DNA of 64,000 bases from Ampelocalamus luodianensis. Its lineage: Eukaryota; Streptophyta; Magnoliopsida; Poales; Poaceae. The translations under genes were made by a program, and so were the position numbers. The notes under the pieces are model-generated. The model was not told where the DNA came from. It was given only the letters and a program-made list of their open reading frames with translations, and did not search any database. Shown here in pieces: positions 34,079-45,174 of the stretch; the stretch's first letter is position 1, and each line of letters begins with the position of its first letter. The stretch is from assembly GCA_036346255.1 (NCBI GenBank), contig CM070620.1, positions 55,910,522 through 55,974,521 on the forward strand, read 5' to 3'.

Positions 34079-34086
34079 TATTTATA
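34079..34086 (-). promoter_or_regulatory. TATA box of the small gene
   Basis: TTATAAATAGAC on the minus strand, 102-109 bases upstream of the ATG at 33977. A C/T-rich leader follows, as in many plant promoters. Confidence 0.5.
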
Positions 34087-34149
34087 AAACAAATATTAAA
34101 GCTGGCGCAAGAGACGAAGAGATACATCAAAAGTCGAAGCAACACTAGT

Positions 34150-34451
34150 GCATTTTAACAAGCAACCAGATGACGTGGTATCGGCTTTGCACACAATAAA
34201 AAAAATAACAATGACCAACAGTCTAGTAAACGACAAATCATAATGCAGTAAAGCCTTATAACACGCACAATATTTTTGAACAAACCAAACGATAGTAATA
34301 TTACATGTCTTTTACAATAAGAGAGCTCATACATAACAGTATATCAACTAACGTCACGATACGTTTGTTTTGTCTACCGCCAAACGTAGTAATCGTGCAC
34401 GTAACACCCAGCAAAATGATAATTCTATATGCAGTAAATCGTTGTGAGCAA
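34150..34451. other. Upstream region of the small gene; no gene seen
   Basis: A/T-rich noncoding sequence. Nothing identifiable beyond short A runs. Confidence 0.35.
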
Positions 34452-34929
34452 GGTTGTCAGATTCGCGATCCTGAATCGGATCGGAGGTTGTTCAATAGGA
34501 TCGCAGATCATAGGATCGATGTAGAATCTAAGACCCTATATGATTCTACCAAAGAAATATTTTTAAAATCTACCTTGTATTTTAACACGTCTATATTTTT
34601 AAAACTATACTTTCAGAACTTTTGTTTACTAAAATGTAGTGCAAAGGAAAAATCATTTGTTATTTATGCAAATTATAACAGACATGAAGAAATAAAAAGT
34701 AAAAATTTACAATGAAAGGGATATATGCAAATAATTATTTATAATGAATCACTAGAATCGGGTAGGATTGAATGAAAATTTTGATCACGATTCTACAATT
34801 ATTTTGTTATGATCGTAATAATATTAAGATTTTACCAAATTTAGACTCTATCATAGGATCAGCTCGGTCCAGTCAATCTGGATCGTAGAAACGTAGGATG
34901 GTATGACTAGAATCGAGATTCCGACGACC
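34452..34929. mobile_element. Candidate MITE, 478 bp
   Basis: The ends form an imperfect terminal inverted repeat: GGTTGTCAGATTCGCGATCC on the left and, in reverse complement, GGTCGTCGGAATCTCGATTC on the right (16 of 21 positions match over 21 bases). The inside is A/T-rich, with more GATCC/GGATC and GATTC/GAATC pairs in inverted order. No target duplication is certain and no coding frame fills it. Confidence 0.4.
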
Positions 34930-35394
34930 ATGGTTGTCATATGTTGTCAGACCCTATGTTTGTAATTCGGAATCTTCTGTGTAAACTATACTATTCTCTA
35001 GATCAGTAGATAGTGCACATAGGTACATTATTGAATCATACACATACATCGCACAACTCATGACGTGATTAATATTACATTAGATAAACAGACCATACGG
35101 TCAACTGTCTTACAAAATGGGCCAGTAGGCCAATTCAATATACATGGTGCTTAATACAGAAGGTAGAGAAGCGAGCGGAAGCAGGAATCAAAAGGTGCAT
35201 CCATCCGCTTTGCCCACAGGCAAGCGATTGCGGGTCTCGGCCAAGCTCCTCCATCATCTTCGCCATCTAGTCCAGACACCACGAAGTAGGAGTAGGGGTC
35301 TTGATCGAATGATTTTGAGTTTTTGTTATAATATGAGAGTGTGAGTACACAACTGTACTCCGCAAGCCAACACATAGAATACAATTAGGTGCGA
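34930..35394 (-). other. Noncoding; one 77-codon minus-strand frame of unknown status
   Basis: A minus-strand frame at 35151-35384 could be a terminal exon or chance. Its codons show no domain I know. No promoter or splice signals convince me. Confidence 0.25.
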
Positions 35395-35425
35395 CTAGCG
35401 CTCGGACGTACGGTCCGAGCGCTAG
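35395..35425. repeat. 13-bp perfect palindrome
   Basis: CTAGCGCTCGGAC (35395-35407), spacer GTACG, then its exact reverse complement to 35425. It may be the end of a Mutator-like element, since rightward sequence has GCAACATT repeats (35770-35870) often seen in such DNA. No partner end is found. Confidence 0.6.
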
Positions 35426-35866
35426 CACCGTACACAGCGTTGGGCCATTGGATTTCGGAACACAGCATTGCAGTCGTCCATCTAGAGCAATCGAACATCC
35501 TGCTGGTCCGAGCGAAGTAGTAGGGGCAAGCCAAGGCGACCGGTGGCCAGAGGCCGAGCCGACTGGGCACGGTGCAGGAGCCGAGGGTTCATAGGGAGCC
35601 AAACATCACCGTGAAAACATCATCTAAAAAACATCCAGAATAAAAAACAAAGCATTTGAAAAAAACACATTGAAAAAATTGCAGCATCACCGTTAATAGT
35701 ATGCAACACTTTTTTTTTATACAAATGCAATACTTTTTTTCCCTATAGATGCAATATTTTTTCTCTACATATACAACATCTCAAAAAACCGTATGCAACA
35801 TTATTCTCAACGGGATGCAACATTATTCTCAACGGGCCGCAACATGTTTATCAATGGGTCGCAACA

Positions 35867-36267
35867 TTAGTACACGAAAGCGAGTGACAAAGGGAGGGAG
35901 GGGTGATAAGGAACCTCGGGGTGGGAAGAGGACGGGGAGGAGGCCAAGGGAGCACACGGAGCGGACGGAGCTGGCGACGCCGGCGGGAGAGATCCATGCC
36001 AAAGGCGACTTCTTGCCGGCTTGGATCCATGCCACGCCTGGATCGGAGCGGGTAGGAAGACGAGGGAACCGGGTGCCGACTCGAAGAATGCGCCGCCACC
36101 GCTACTGAAGAGGGAGGAGGAAGTGGTAGCTAAGGGCACAGTAGGCGACGACGCGTCTCCCCGCATCTCAGCAGTGTCGCCGGCCCGAGGCCCCCTCGGC
36201 GCGGGGGACCATGGTTGGGGGCACCGACGGCAGCTCCTAGAGACGCCCCCGACCTCGTCTTGGGCCA
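35867..36267 (-). pseudogene. Open frame interrupted by element A, downstream part
   Basis: This minus-strand frame reaches the A insertion at 36267 without a stop and ends at 35867. When A and one GGCCA duplication are removed, it joins in frame to the frame at 62594-62684, giving a 163-codon frame. The product is rich in serine, proline and alanine with no known domain. The composition is like that of many GC-rich grass first exons and also of chance frames in GC-rich DNA. Whether it was a gene is open. Confidence 0.35.
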
Positions 36268-39125
36268 TGTAACAGCCCTAACTTAGGGTTTGTATTTCAA
36301 ATGTAAATTATGAGGAGAAACAAAAACTTTTGTTGTCTCATCAAATCATTTGGAAGTTTTCCAAATTTTCCTAGCAATTTCCATTTTCTAAAATTAAATT
36401 CTTGTGAATGGAAATTGTTGTCAGCAAATTCCTAGCCTTAAAACTTCTGATCCTCCTCTGCAAATAATTTTCCTATCATCTTGATCATCCTACCTACCTC
36501 CCTGAATTATTTCGCAATTTTTACATTTTATTTGCTATTTCAAATGGCCAAGTCAAACTAGTTTGAATTTCTGGTCAAACCCTAGGTCAGCAGCTTGTGA
36601 ATTTTCTGTAGAACAATGCAGTGCATAAAAAGTTCTAGAAAATTTATGCAATGTTGTTCTCTATCCCTAGTAGCTACCATACAAATTTCGGAAATTTTGG
36701 AGCTAGGGAACTACCTCTAAAAATTCCCCAAACTCTCTCAGCTTTTTAAACTCAAAATCAGAAATCACTGTTTGTCGGGCTCGAACCCGAGCCCGACTCA
36801 GATCCGACCGCACCTAAATGGCTCGGTCGCACCGCCTCTTGCGCAATGCGAGTCCAATCGATCGTGACCGTCCGATGTGCATCGCGCGATCCACGTTCGC
36901 GTCGCAATCGACCGGTCGAATGCATCAGAGATCTCGGCCGTCCATCTCGGATCAACGGTCGATACAATATTGATCGAGCTAAACCCACTCGTCGCACCAC
37001 ACGGACTCCGACTCGAGTCGCACCTTTACTCGGCGGCGGCGGTCCCACTGCGCAGTCATCCCCGCCACGTCGCCGAGCCGGCTCCAGCGCACCGCTCGCC
37101 GCGCTCGCGCCCGCGCCCGCATGCACGCTGCCACCTCGCCTCACGGTCTTTTCACCGCCCCGTCTCACCTCGCTGCCTCCTTTGCTCCTACAAAAGCCAC
37201 CGAGGGTTTCCCTACTGCCGTTTTCTTCTCCACTTGTCTTTCTTCTCCACCGAGCTCGAGCCGGGGCGTCGCCGCCGCTTCCAGCGTTTTAGCGCTCCGG
37301 TGAGCGCCATCGCCGCCGCTCCGGTGTGCTCCACCTCGTGAGCTCCGGCCATCGCCGACGCACGGTGTGTGTTCCACCTCCACAGGAAGTAAACCCTCAA
37401 GAAATTTCGGTTTCATCGTCTATGGAGCTGCGCGTGAGCTTTCTTCTCCAAGTCGGCCGCAACCGCCTCTTCCGCATGCGTCTTCTCGGTGAGCTCGGCT
37501 CAATTCTTAGCTCGGTGAGCACCGATGGACTCCACTTTCCTTCTCCGGTCACTCACTTGTCCTCTCGTTCGCCTCGAGCTCCTATAAATCGTTGATCGTC
37601 TTGCGCGCCGCGAGCTCGTCGCCGAGCCACTCCGGTGCCTCTCCGTCGTCGCCAAGCACACCGGTGAGTTCCTGGAGCCTCACTGATGCCCATGCGGGCA
37701 CTAGTTTTCATCGTCTTCCTCTCTGGTGCAGTCGCACCTTGTCACCCCCACTGCCGGCCGCCGTGCTCCGTCGCCGCGTCGCCACCGTCTTCTCGGCAAA
37801 CCGCGACCACCCTTAGCTTCGTAACCCCGGCGACCCATTTTGGCCGTCGCGCAGCCAGCGCCTCCACTCCACGCGGCGACTTCCGGTCCAGCGTCGCGCT
37901 CCTCCTCGTTCTTGGTTGTGCTCCTCTGCATGCATGCGTCGGTGGGGCCCACTCCTTCAAAACCAGTTCTTTAGTCTCTAATCATGATTAGGAATGTTCT
38001 TTAGTTCACTCTCTTGCATGATCAAAATCGGTATAGGAAGTTTGAAAGCATTTTAGTTCTCTGTATGCCTCTCTGTTGTCGTTTTTACTGTCGATGAAAC
38101 TGAAATTGGGTTCCTTCTTATGCTATTCATATCAGTTAAGTCTTTGGATGACTCCTTAGAAGTAGTGTTTAGCAAGAAATTAATTAGTTAGGCTCTATAG
38201 GTTTCAAATCACTTGTTGGCTTTTGATCTATGAAGTCATTAATGGAACTTGAGTATTGCCTCGATCTTGCGGTATGTATTTTCAGTAAAATAAGGTTTCG
38301 TAATAGCCGCATGCTGAAAATGGTTAGCCTTGCAATATCTTGGTGTGATGCTTAGGGGTATGAATAGCTGAGTATCTTTAAAATCCTATCTTAGATAAGA
38401 AATTTTGTTAGCATCTCATAGTTGGATACTTGACTAGTTAGTGTTTTCAATAGCTTTTTGTAGGATCTGTGATCTCATCTAATAATAGTTGTTTTAGAAT
38501 AGCTAGTTGTTTTTGATGTGTTAACTCGATGATTAAATAATAGATGTGCACACAATCACCATCAAAGCCTGTCGAAAGGTTAAAACATATAAGAGGATTA
38601 ATTTTGTGGTTAGTTTGATATATAAGTGAGTGGGTAGATCAATCACATGGAAGCATGTCTAAATTGAAACATCTCTGTAGCAGCTAATTTGTTATTCCTT
38701 TTGTGTTTGGGCTAGCTGCTGTGTATGAATTTGTGTTTGTATTTGAATGTTTGAGTTTTGCGGTGTTATTCGTTCTTATTATTGTTATTTGTTCAATCGT
38801 TGAAGCCCGACATTTGCGGTAACCACGAGAACGATCCTCTGCAACGAGTTGAGCATTACGAGCAACGCAGCCAGGCAAGCGTTTGATCATGATTAATCGA
38901 TATTTTAAAGATTAATATTTTGTTTCATTTGTATGTATGCATCGCTTAATTTGTGTTAAAATGGTTAGCTAGACCACAGTAGATGCATATCACGTAGGCA
39001 AAATATTGATCTCTACTACTGAGCCTAGGTTATTTCTTTGTGATTAGAGATGTTGGATGATCTCTTGTCACTTAGTAGATCGGGTCAATCTGCTTAGACT
39101 TGCTAGCTATCGGTAGAAGCTGGGC

Positions 39126-39149
39126 GGTTATCGACTTTAGTCGGTAACC
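39126..39149 (+). other. Conserved LTR hairpin 1 (element A)
   Basis: GGTTATCGACT and AGTCGGTAACC pair, with one G-T wobble, around a 2-base TT spacer. The same hairpin is at 61232-61255 (A 3' LTR), 8920-8943 and 17799-17822 (C), and as GGTTATCGAC-TT-GTCGATAACC at 51989-52010 and 59824-59845 (B). Confidence 0.65.
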
Positions 39150-40004
39150 TTGATCACCTAAAATTTGCTATAACTTTATGTTTCAGCATTTTGCTATGTT
39201 TAATTGTGAAAACTAAAAATGAAAAACAAAATGATTTAGACTTGGGCTGTGGTATGTTGGTGTGATCTGTTGGGTGTGGTGGAATGGTGCAGAGTCAATT
39301 AAGGACCGAACATCTTGTGAGTGGATTGTTATCCAGCATTTTTGCGTGCTAACCACACTAGAGGGTATGGGACCTCTCTTGACCTAGTACTTTGGCGTGT
39401 ATTGGCTCGGGTCGCGGAGGTCGCGGGAGGATGGTGTTGAGAGCATGGTAGTTGTCCAAAAGCGTTACCCGCAAAGGTAGTTGTCTTTCGGCTTTACCAT
39501 GTAAGCGTATGGATTTCTATCCATACGAGCGGCTCGTAGTTAATACACAATATTGGAAAAAGTCTCGTAGGACTTAGTGTGCTTAGCATACCTTCGGTAG
39601 TGTGTTTCGGCTTAAAGGCGATGCGAGGTGTGGAGTGATGGTACACCTGCGAGGTTAAAACTATTCGAATAGCCTCGTCTAGGTTATGGACACACTTGGG
39701 TAAGCTTTTCAAGAGTTAGACTACAACATTTAAATTAAAACTTGATGGGTGAGTGCGAATGGGGATTAGTGCTATTGATGAGTGACTTTTGGGATAGTCA
39801 CTTCTAGGTTGTTTATCTTTCTCTTTTGTTATTATTATCTTTACCGTTATTTCAACATTAAAACAATTGCAAACTTGCCTTCTCTTGAATTATATTATTG
39901 CAAATGAAAATTGGCTTTATGGAAATGAAACATATGACCTCCACCTAACAAGCTTGCATGTAGCATATGAGCAGTGCGCTTTAGTTCACACGTCGATCTT
40001 GCGG

Positions 40005-40025
40005 GTACAAAGACAATCTTTGTAC
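40005..40025 (+). other. Conserved LTR hairpin 2 (element A)
   Basis: GTACAAAGA and TCTTTGTAC pair perfectly around CAA. Identical copies lie at 62127-62147 (A), 52854-52874 and 60687-60707 (B), and in reverse orientation at 8041-8061 and 16917-16937 (C). Confidence 0.7.
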
Positions 40026-40464
40026 TCGGATGCTTTGCTTAATATTTTTGTTGCGAGAGGAAGAAGGTGAGCCCCAAGGGCCTCATACGTGGTGTGTGTT
40101 GCCGTTCGTGGGCGACTAGACTTGGCGGTCGGTCGGATGCCTTGTGGGTTGAAGGCACACCGATTGGCTTTGTTTATAGCCATCTTATGGCACTTTTGCT
40201 TCATTGTCGTTCTTGTTATTTGTGTACCTTGTGGCACATCGGCCTTTATGCGTAATAACTCTACTATTTGTTTATCTTCCGTTTGGTAGTGTGGTGTTTG
40301 GACTCTATGTTTGGAATGGAGTTGATGTCTAATTTTGTAACGAGGTGTGTATCTTGCTTTGCAGGAAGTATACATATCTAGAGATCGATTATTTGATTTG
40401 TGATGCTAGGACCAGGTGGTTGGTTAAGCATCACAAGCCAAATAAATTGGGGTCCTCACAAAGT

Positions 40465-40477
40465 TGGTATCAGAGCC
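40465..40477 (+). other. Primer-binding site of element A
   Basis: TGGTATCAGAGCC starts four bases after the LTR end. It is complementary to the 3' end of plant initiator tRNA-Met and standard for chromoviruses. Confidence 0.9.
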
Positions 40478-40821
40478 ATTCTGACCGTAGTAACCCAAGC
40501 ATAGTCGTCCTTAGGATATTTTGGAAAGGCTTATCTTAGCCTTCTACTCTCATCTTACTCTAATTTCAGTTTAAAAACTTGGTTTCTCTCTTTTCTTTCA
40601 AAAGATAGTTACTACCGGTTGAATTAGTTTTGGGAGAACCATGGAAGATTAATCTAACTAAAATTGTGGGGATAATAGGGTAAGGTGTAAAGTGAGTAGT
40701 TATGTGTCTGATTTTTGCTGGTTGGGCTTTACCCTGTTTTGTGTTTGTTTCTGGACTGCTTTCATGAATTCTGGGATTTCTTGGTCTTAAAATTGTTGTT
40801 AACTTGTCTTAGTGAAACAGG

Positions 40822-41960
40822 ATGGCTGGGAGAACGCGTGGCAGTCAGCAGGCTGGTCATGATGAGGAGCTTCCCCCTCCTCCAACCATGGCTGAGGTTC
40901 TCGCTCAGATCAAGCGAAACCGCATGGACCGCGCAGCGCATCTTGGAGGTTATTGCTAGGAATACCTCCACTCCGCCGATGGTGGCGGCCACGGACTCGC
41001 GGGGACTTGCGAGTTCCTCCGTACCACGACCGCCGACTTTCTCCGCTCGAGGACCCTCTCGATGCGGATGATTGGCTGCGCATGGTTGAGCGGAAGCTCA
41101 ACATAGCTCGATGCGGCGCGCAGATAAGACACTCTTTGCGTCCCACCGGCGAGGCGCGGCACTTTCATGGTGGGAGAACTATCTCGCCATGCGCCCGCGC
41201 CATGTAGTCACACAGGAGGAGTTCGGATCAGCTTTCGTCGGGCCCACATCACGATGGCACGATGAAGTCAAGAAGAAAGAATTCCTCGCGCTCAAGCAAG
41301 GGCGCAAATCAGAATCGCGAGTACTTATGCGAGTTTAATCACTGCTCGTTATGCTCGGGGAGGTGGCCTCGAGATGAGGCTAGCGGGAGAAGTTTATGGA
41401 TGGCTTGTCCGAGGAGCTGCGGGACAAGCTATCTATTGTGGACTTCTCGACTTTGAGCCTTGGTAGATAAGGCCATTGTTGCGAGCATAAGGCAAAGCGC
41501 TGGCGAGTCCATAGCGCAAATGGGAGCGCGATCGGTCTACTCACACTAGTCTCACTCGTCCTCGGTGGGCGGCACGAGGGCCGTTCTTTTGCTCCACCAA
41601 AGACCGAGGCCACCGCACCGGCTCCTCGTCCACCGCAGGCCGTGTTTCAGCCACGTGCGCCTGCGATCCAGCAGCAGAGTGGCCTCCGCAATCCGGCGGC
41701 CGAGGTTACTTGTTTCCGTTGTCACCAAAAGGGCCATTATGCAAATTCTTGCCCTCAGAGTGTTGCAGCAGCCCCTCGTCCTAATGGAGGGCGCGGGCAG
41801 GGGAGTGGTCATCCACCTGACCAGAAGATGATCGAAGCCCGAGTGCGGCGGCGTCGAGTCAACCACCTTCGGTGAGGAGGCTCGGGGCGCGGATGTCGTG
41901 ATGGGTACACTTCTTGTCAATTCTCGTCTGCTCTGATATATTTGATTACGGAGCATCACA
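40822..41960 (+). pseudogene. Gag, zinc knuckle and protease of element A
   Basis: The ATG at 40822 (MAGRTRGSQQAGHDEELPPP) is the first after the primer-binding site and matches element C's start. The Gag domain shows PLDADDWLRMVERKLNIARC (about 41052-41112), a degraded middle, and ALVDKAIVxEHKAKRW-like residues near 41460-41510. One perfect CCHC zinc knuckle, CFRCHQKGHYANSC, lies at 41711-41752. The protease start reads GTLLVNSR and then FDYGAS (41941-41958); the catalytic Asp is present but the usual Ser/Thr after it is Tyr. Frameshifts occur near 40905, 41150, 41330, 41490 and 41930. Gag packages RNA; the protease would mature the polyprotein. Confidence 0.8.
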
Positions 41961-42513
41961 TTCTTTATTTCAAGATCATTTGCTGCTGCTAGTGGTCTTC
42001 ACCGTGTTCCTTTAGGAGTTCCTCTACTCATCCGCTCTCCGGTCGAAATGAGAACCGATCTCGATGTCGGGATGTTTCTATCGTAGTCAAAGGTGGGATT
42101 TTTGGCAAATCTTATTACGCTCGATTCGGTGAGTGCGGATGTGATTCTTGGCATGGATTGGTTGTCCCAACACTTGGGGCAAATCGATTGTGCCAAGAAG
42201 ATTGTCTATCTCACCGACCCTTGAGGCGGCGGTCGGATTTTCGCGCGGCTTGGGGCCACATCTATGTGCATTAGAGGCGAAGCCGACCTTGCGGTCGGGA
42301 TGTTCCCATAGTATCGACTTTGTGGATGTCTTTCCGAAGATTTGCAGGATGCCTCGATTCGAGACCTTGAGTTTGTCATTGAGTTGCTGCCCTGCATCGC
42401 CCGATTTCAAGGCGCCGTGTCGGATGCCTCCCAATGAACTAGAGGAATTGAAGAAGCGGCTTGGTGAGCTCCAAGCAAAGGTTTCATCCGTCGAGTTCAT
42501 CTCCTTGGGGTTG

Positions 42514-43640
42514 TCAGGTGATCTTTGTGAAGAAGAAGGACAAGACTTTGCGCATGTGCGTTGATTACCGCCGCTCAATGAAGTGACGGTGAAGAACAAA
42601 TATCCTTTGCCCGCATTGATGATCTTTTCGACCGGTTATGCGGAGCTCGGTGTTCTCCAAGATTGACTGAGATTGGGATATCATCAAGTCCGGATCGTAT
42701 GAAGATATTCGAAGGCGGCTTTCACTACTCGTCACGGTCTTTACGAGTATACCGTCATGTCTTTCGGCCTAACCAATGCTCCAGCTTTGTTCACGAACCT
42801 TATGAATTCAGTATTCATAGAGTATTTGGATAAATTTGTGTGGTCTTTATTGATGATATTCTTATCTATTCCAAGATCACGCGAGCATCTTGAGCATCGA
42901 GGATTGTTTTGGGCAAATGCGGGAACACCGACTATATGCAAAGTTCAGCAAATGCGAGTTCTGGTTGAAGGAAGTGGCATTCTTGGGCCATGTTCTTTCA
43001 GCTGGAGGTGTAGCTGTGGATCCCGGCAAGGTCAGCGATGTTCTATGTTGGGGTCAGCCCAATTCAGTCACAGATGTGCGGAGTTTTCTCGGTTTAGCGG
43101 GCTACTACCGCGCTTTATCGAGAACTTCTCCAAGATCCATAGCCGATGACCGAATTGCTCAAGAAGGACAAGAAGTTTGTGTGGTCCTCTGCTTGTGATG
43201 AGAGCTTTCAGGAGCTCAAACGGCGATTGACTTCAGCTCCAGTTCTTACTCTTCCCGATGTCCACAAGGGCTTTGATATCTACTGCGATGCCTCTCGGCA
43301 GGGACTCGGGTGTCTGCTTATGCAAGAAGGCAAGGCAGTTGCCTATGCATCTAGGCGATTGAGACCTCATGAGCTCAACTATCCCACCCATGATTTAGAG
43401 CTTCTGTCTTTGTGGTTCATGCACTCAAGATTTGGCGGCATTATCGATCGGTAATCATTGTGATGTGTATTCGATCACAAGAGCTTAAAGTACTTGTTCA
43501 CTCGGCGGATCTGAACCTCGAGCGGAGGAGATGGCTAGAATTGATCAAAGATTATGACATGGGTATTCAGTATCATCTTGGCAAGGCCAATGTGGTTGCT
43601 GATGCACTTAGCCGAAAGGTGTATTGCAATACTTTGATGA
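42514..43640 (+). pseudogene. Reverse transcriptase and RNase H of element A
   Basis: The reverse transcriptase opens with VIFVKKKDKTLRMCVDYR (42519-42570), then NEVTVKNKYPLP, KAAFTTRHGLYEYTVMSFGL and NAPALFTNLMN. The catalytic VFIDDILIYS is at 42843-42872. The connection and RNase H follow: CEFWLKEVAFLGHVLS, RSFLGLAGYYR, PMTELLKKDKKFVWSSAC, then FDIYCDASRQGLGCLLMQ (43272 onward) and LERRRWLELIKDYDMGIQYHLGKANVVADALSRK ending near 43618 (given as two overlapping blocks of that frame). At least six frameshifts break the frame, many at CAG/CTG sites. Motif order and FIDD identify Ty3/gypsy. Confidence 0.85.
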
Positions 43641-43885
43641 TCCAAGAGCAGCAACCTGCACTTCTTGCAGAGTTTCAGCGTCTCAACTTGGGTTTGGTTG
43701 AGCATGGTTCCCTTGCTGCCCTGGTTGTGCAACCAACCTTGGTGGATCAAGTCAAGGCAGCACAGCAGTCAGATGACGGTGTGAACCAGATCAAGCAGAA
43801 TATCAAGGATGGGATAGCCAGGTGTTTCTCGGAAGATGAGCATGGTGTTGTGTGGTTTGGGCAGCGCCTCGTGGTTCCAAAGGTT

Positions 43886-45172
43886 CGAGTGCGGATTTGA
43901 TTCTCCAGGAAGCTCATGATTCTCCCTTGTCTATTCACCCCGGGGCTACCAAGATGTACCAAGATCTGCGACAAAGGTTCTGGTGGACTCGCATGAAGCG
44001 CGAGATTGCCGGGTTCGTTGCCAGATGCGACGTATGTTGTCGCGTGAAGGCCGAGCATCAGCGTCAGCGAGTCTCCTCCAACCCTTGCCTATACCAGAGT
44101 GGAAGTGGGATTCCGTTGGTATGGATTTCATGCCGGTTTGCCCCGTATTTCTTCGGAAAGGATGCTATCCGGGTGGTTATCGATCGGTGACTAAGGTAGC
44201 ACACTTTACGCGGTGAGTACCACTCTCAATGTCGATCGACCGCGGACCTCTACATATCCCACATTGTGAGCTTGCACGGCGTGCCACGAACCATCGTGTC
44301 GATCGTGGTTCTCTGTTCACTTCTCGGTTTGGCACGATTCTGAGAGGCCATGGGGACCGTCTTACTTTCCTGACCTACCATCCTCGGACCGATGGTCGAT
44401 GGAGCGCGTCAATCGGTGCTTGAAGACATGCTCCGTGCTTGTGTTCTTTCCTATGGAAAGAATTGGGAGAAGTGCCTACCGCTTGCCGAGTTCTCCTACA
44501 ACAACAGCTTCCAGGCTAGTCTCGGTATGGCACCATTTGAGGCTTTGTATGGACGGCGCTGCAGAACACCGTTGAACCGGTGAAATCATTGAAAGGCAGT
44601 TCTTTGGTCCAGATTCCATCAATGAGTGAGAACCAAGTGCAGTTGATTCGTGAGCACTTGCGCGTAGCTCAGTCCAGGCAGAAGAGCTATGCAGACCGGC
44701 ATCGCCGTGAGTTGAGCTTCCAGCCCGATGGCTTTGTGTATCTCAAAGTCTCACCTCTGAAGGGACATCGTCGTTTCGGTGCCAAGGGCAAACTGGCTCC
44801 TCGATATGTCGGGCCGTATCGCATCATCAAGAAAGTGGGAGTTGTTGCATACAAGTTAGAATTGCCAGCTACACTTGAGGGGGTGCATGATGTTTTTCAT
44901 GTATCGCAATTGAAGAAGTGCCTCCGTGTTCGATTGAGAAACACCTTTGGAAAATATCGTGCAAGAAGATCGTCTATCGTGAGCACCCGTTCGTATCCTC
45001 GAAGAAGCTGAGCAGAACAAGGAACCGTGTGATCAAGTTCCTTAAAGTTCGGTGGTCAAACCACTCCGAGGATGAAGCCACTTGGGAGCGGGAAGATCGT
45101 CTCCGAGCGGACACAGTCCTTCTTCTCCCAGTGATCAGAATCTCGGGGCGAGATTCCTGTAAGGGGGGGAGA
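43886..45172 (+). pseudogene. Integrase and chromodomain of element A
   Basis: The H2C2 zinc-binding region (about 43890-44060) shows LILQEAHDSPLSIHPGATKM and RFWWTRMKREIAGFVARCDV. The integrase core (44085-44560) has PEWKWDSVGMDF (first Asp), a frame-broken IVS-DRGSLFTS (second Asp, near 44300) and VLEDMLRACVLSYGKNWEK; the catalytic Glu region (QTERVNQ) is not readable because of a frame break near 44400. The C-terminal segment (44604-44935) shows GKLAPRYVGPYRIIKKVG and VFHVSQLKKCLR. The chromodomain end (44990-45110) has VIKFLKVRWSNHSEDEATWE. It would direct insertion into chromatin. It is not functional as read. Confidence 0.85.
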
Positions 45173-45174
45173 TT
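45159..45174 (+). other. Polypurine tract of element A
   Basis: GTAAGGGGGGGAGATT directly precedes the 3' LTR. It is identical to the tract of element C. Confidence 0.9.

Larger units (their letters stand above)
36268..40460 (+). repeat. 5' LTR of element A
   Basis: This 4193-bp LTR has an A/T-rich first 500 bases, a GC-rich middle (36780-37950) with many chance frames, and an A/T-rich 3' half. The latter holds two conserved hairpins (39126-39149 and 40005-40025) and an acceptor/donor-like motif (40044-40073). It ends GGGGTCCTCACA. Confidence 0.9.

Noticed and set aside
36846..37341. Overlapping plus-strand frames (148-154 codons) in element A 5' LTR
   Set aside because: GC-rich LTR sequence with arginine/proline-rich products in several phases. 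The 3' LTR copy breaks them.
40465..40477. tRNA gene fragment
   Set aside because: The match to initiator tRNA-Met is only the primer-binding site. No cloverleaf surrounds it.
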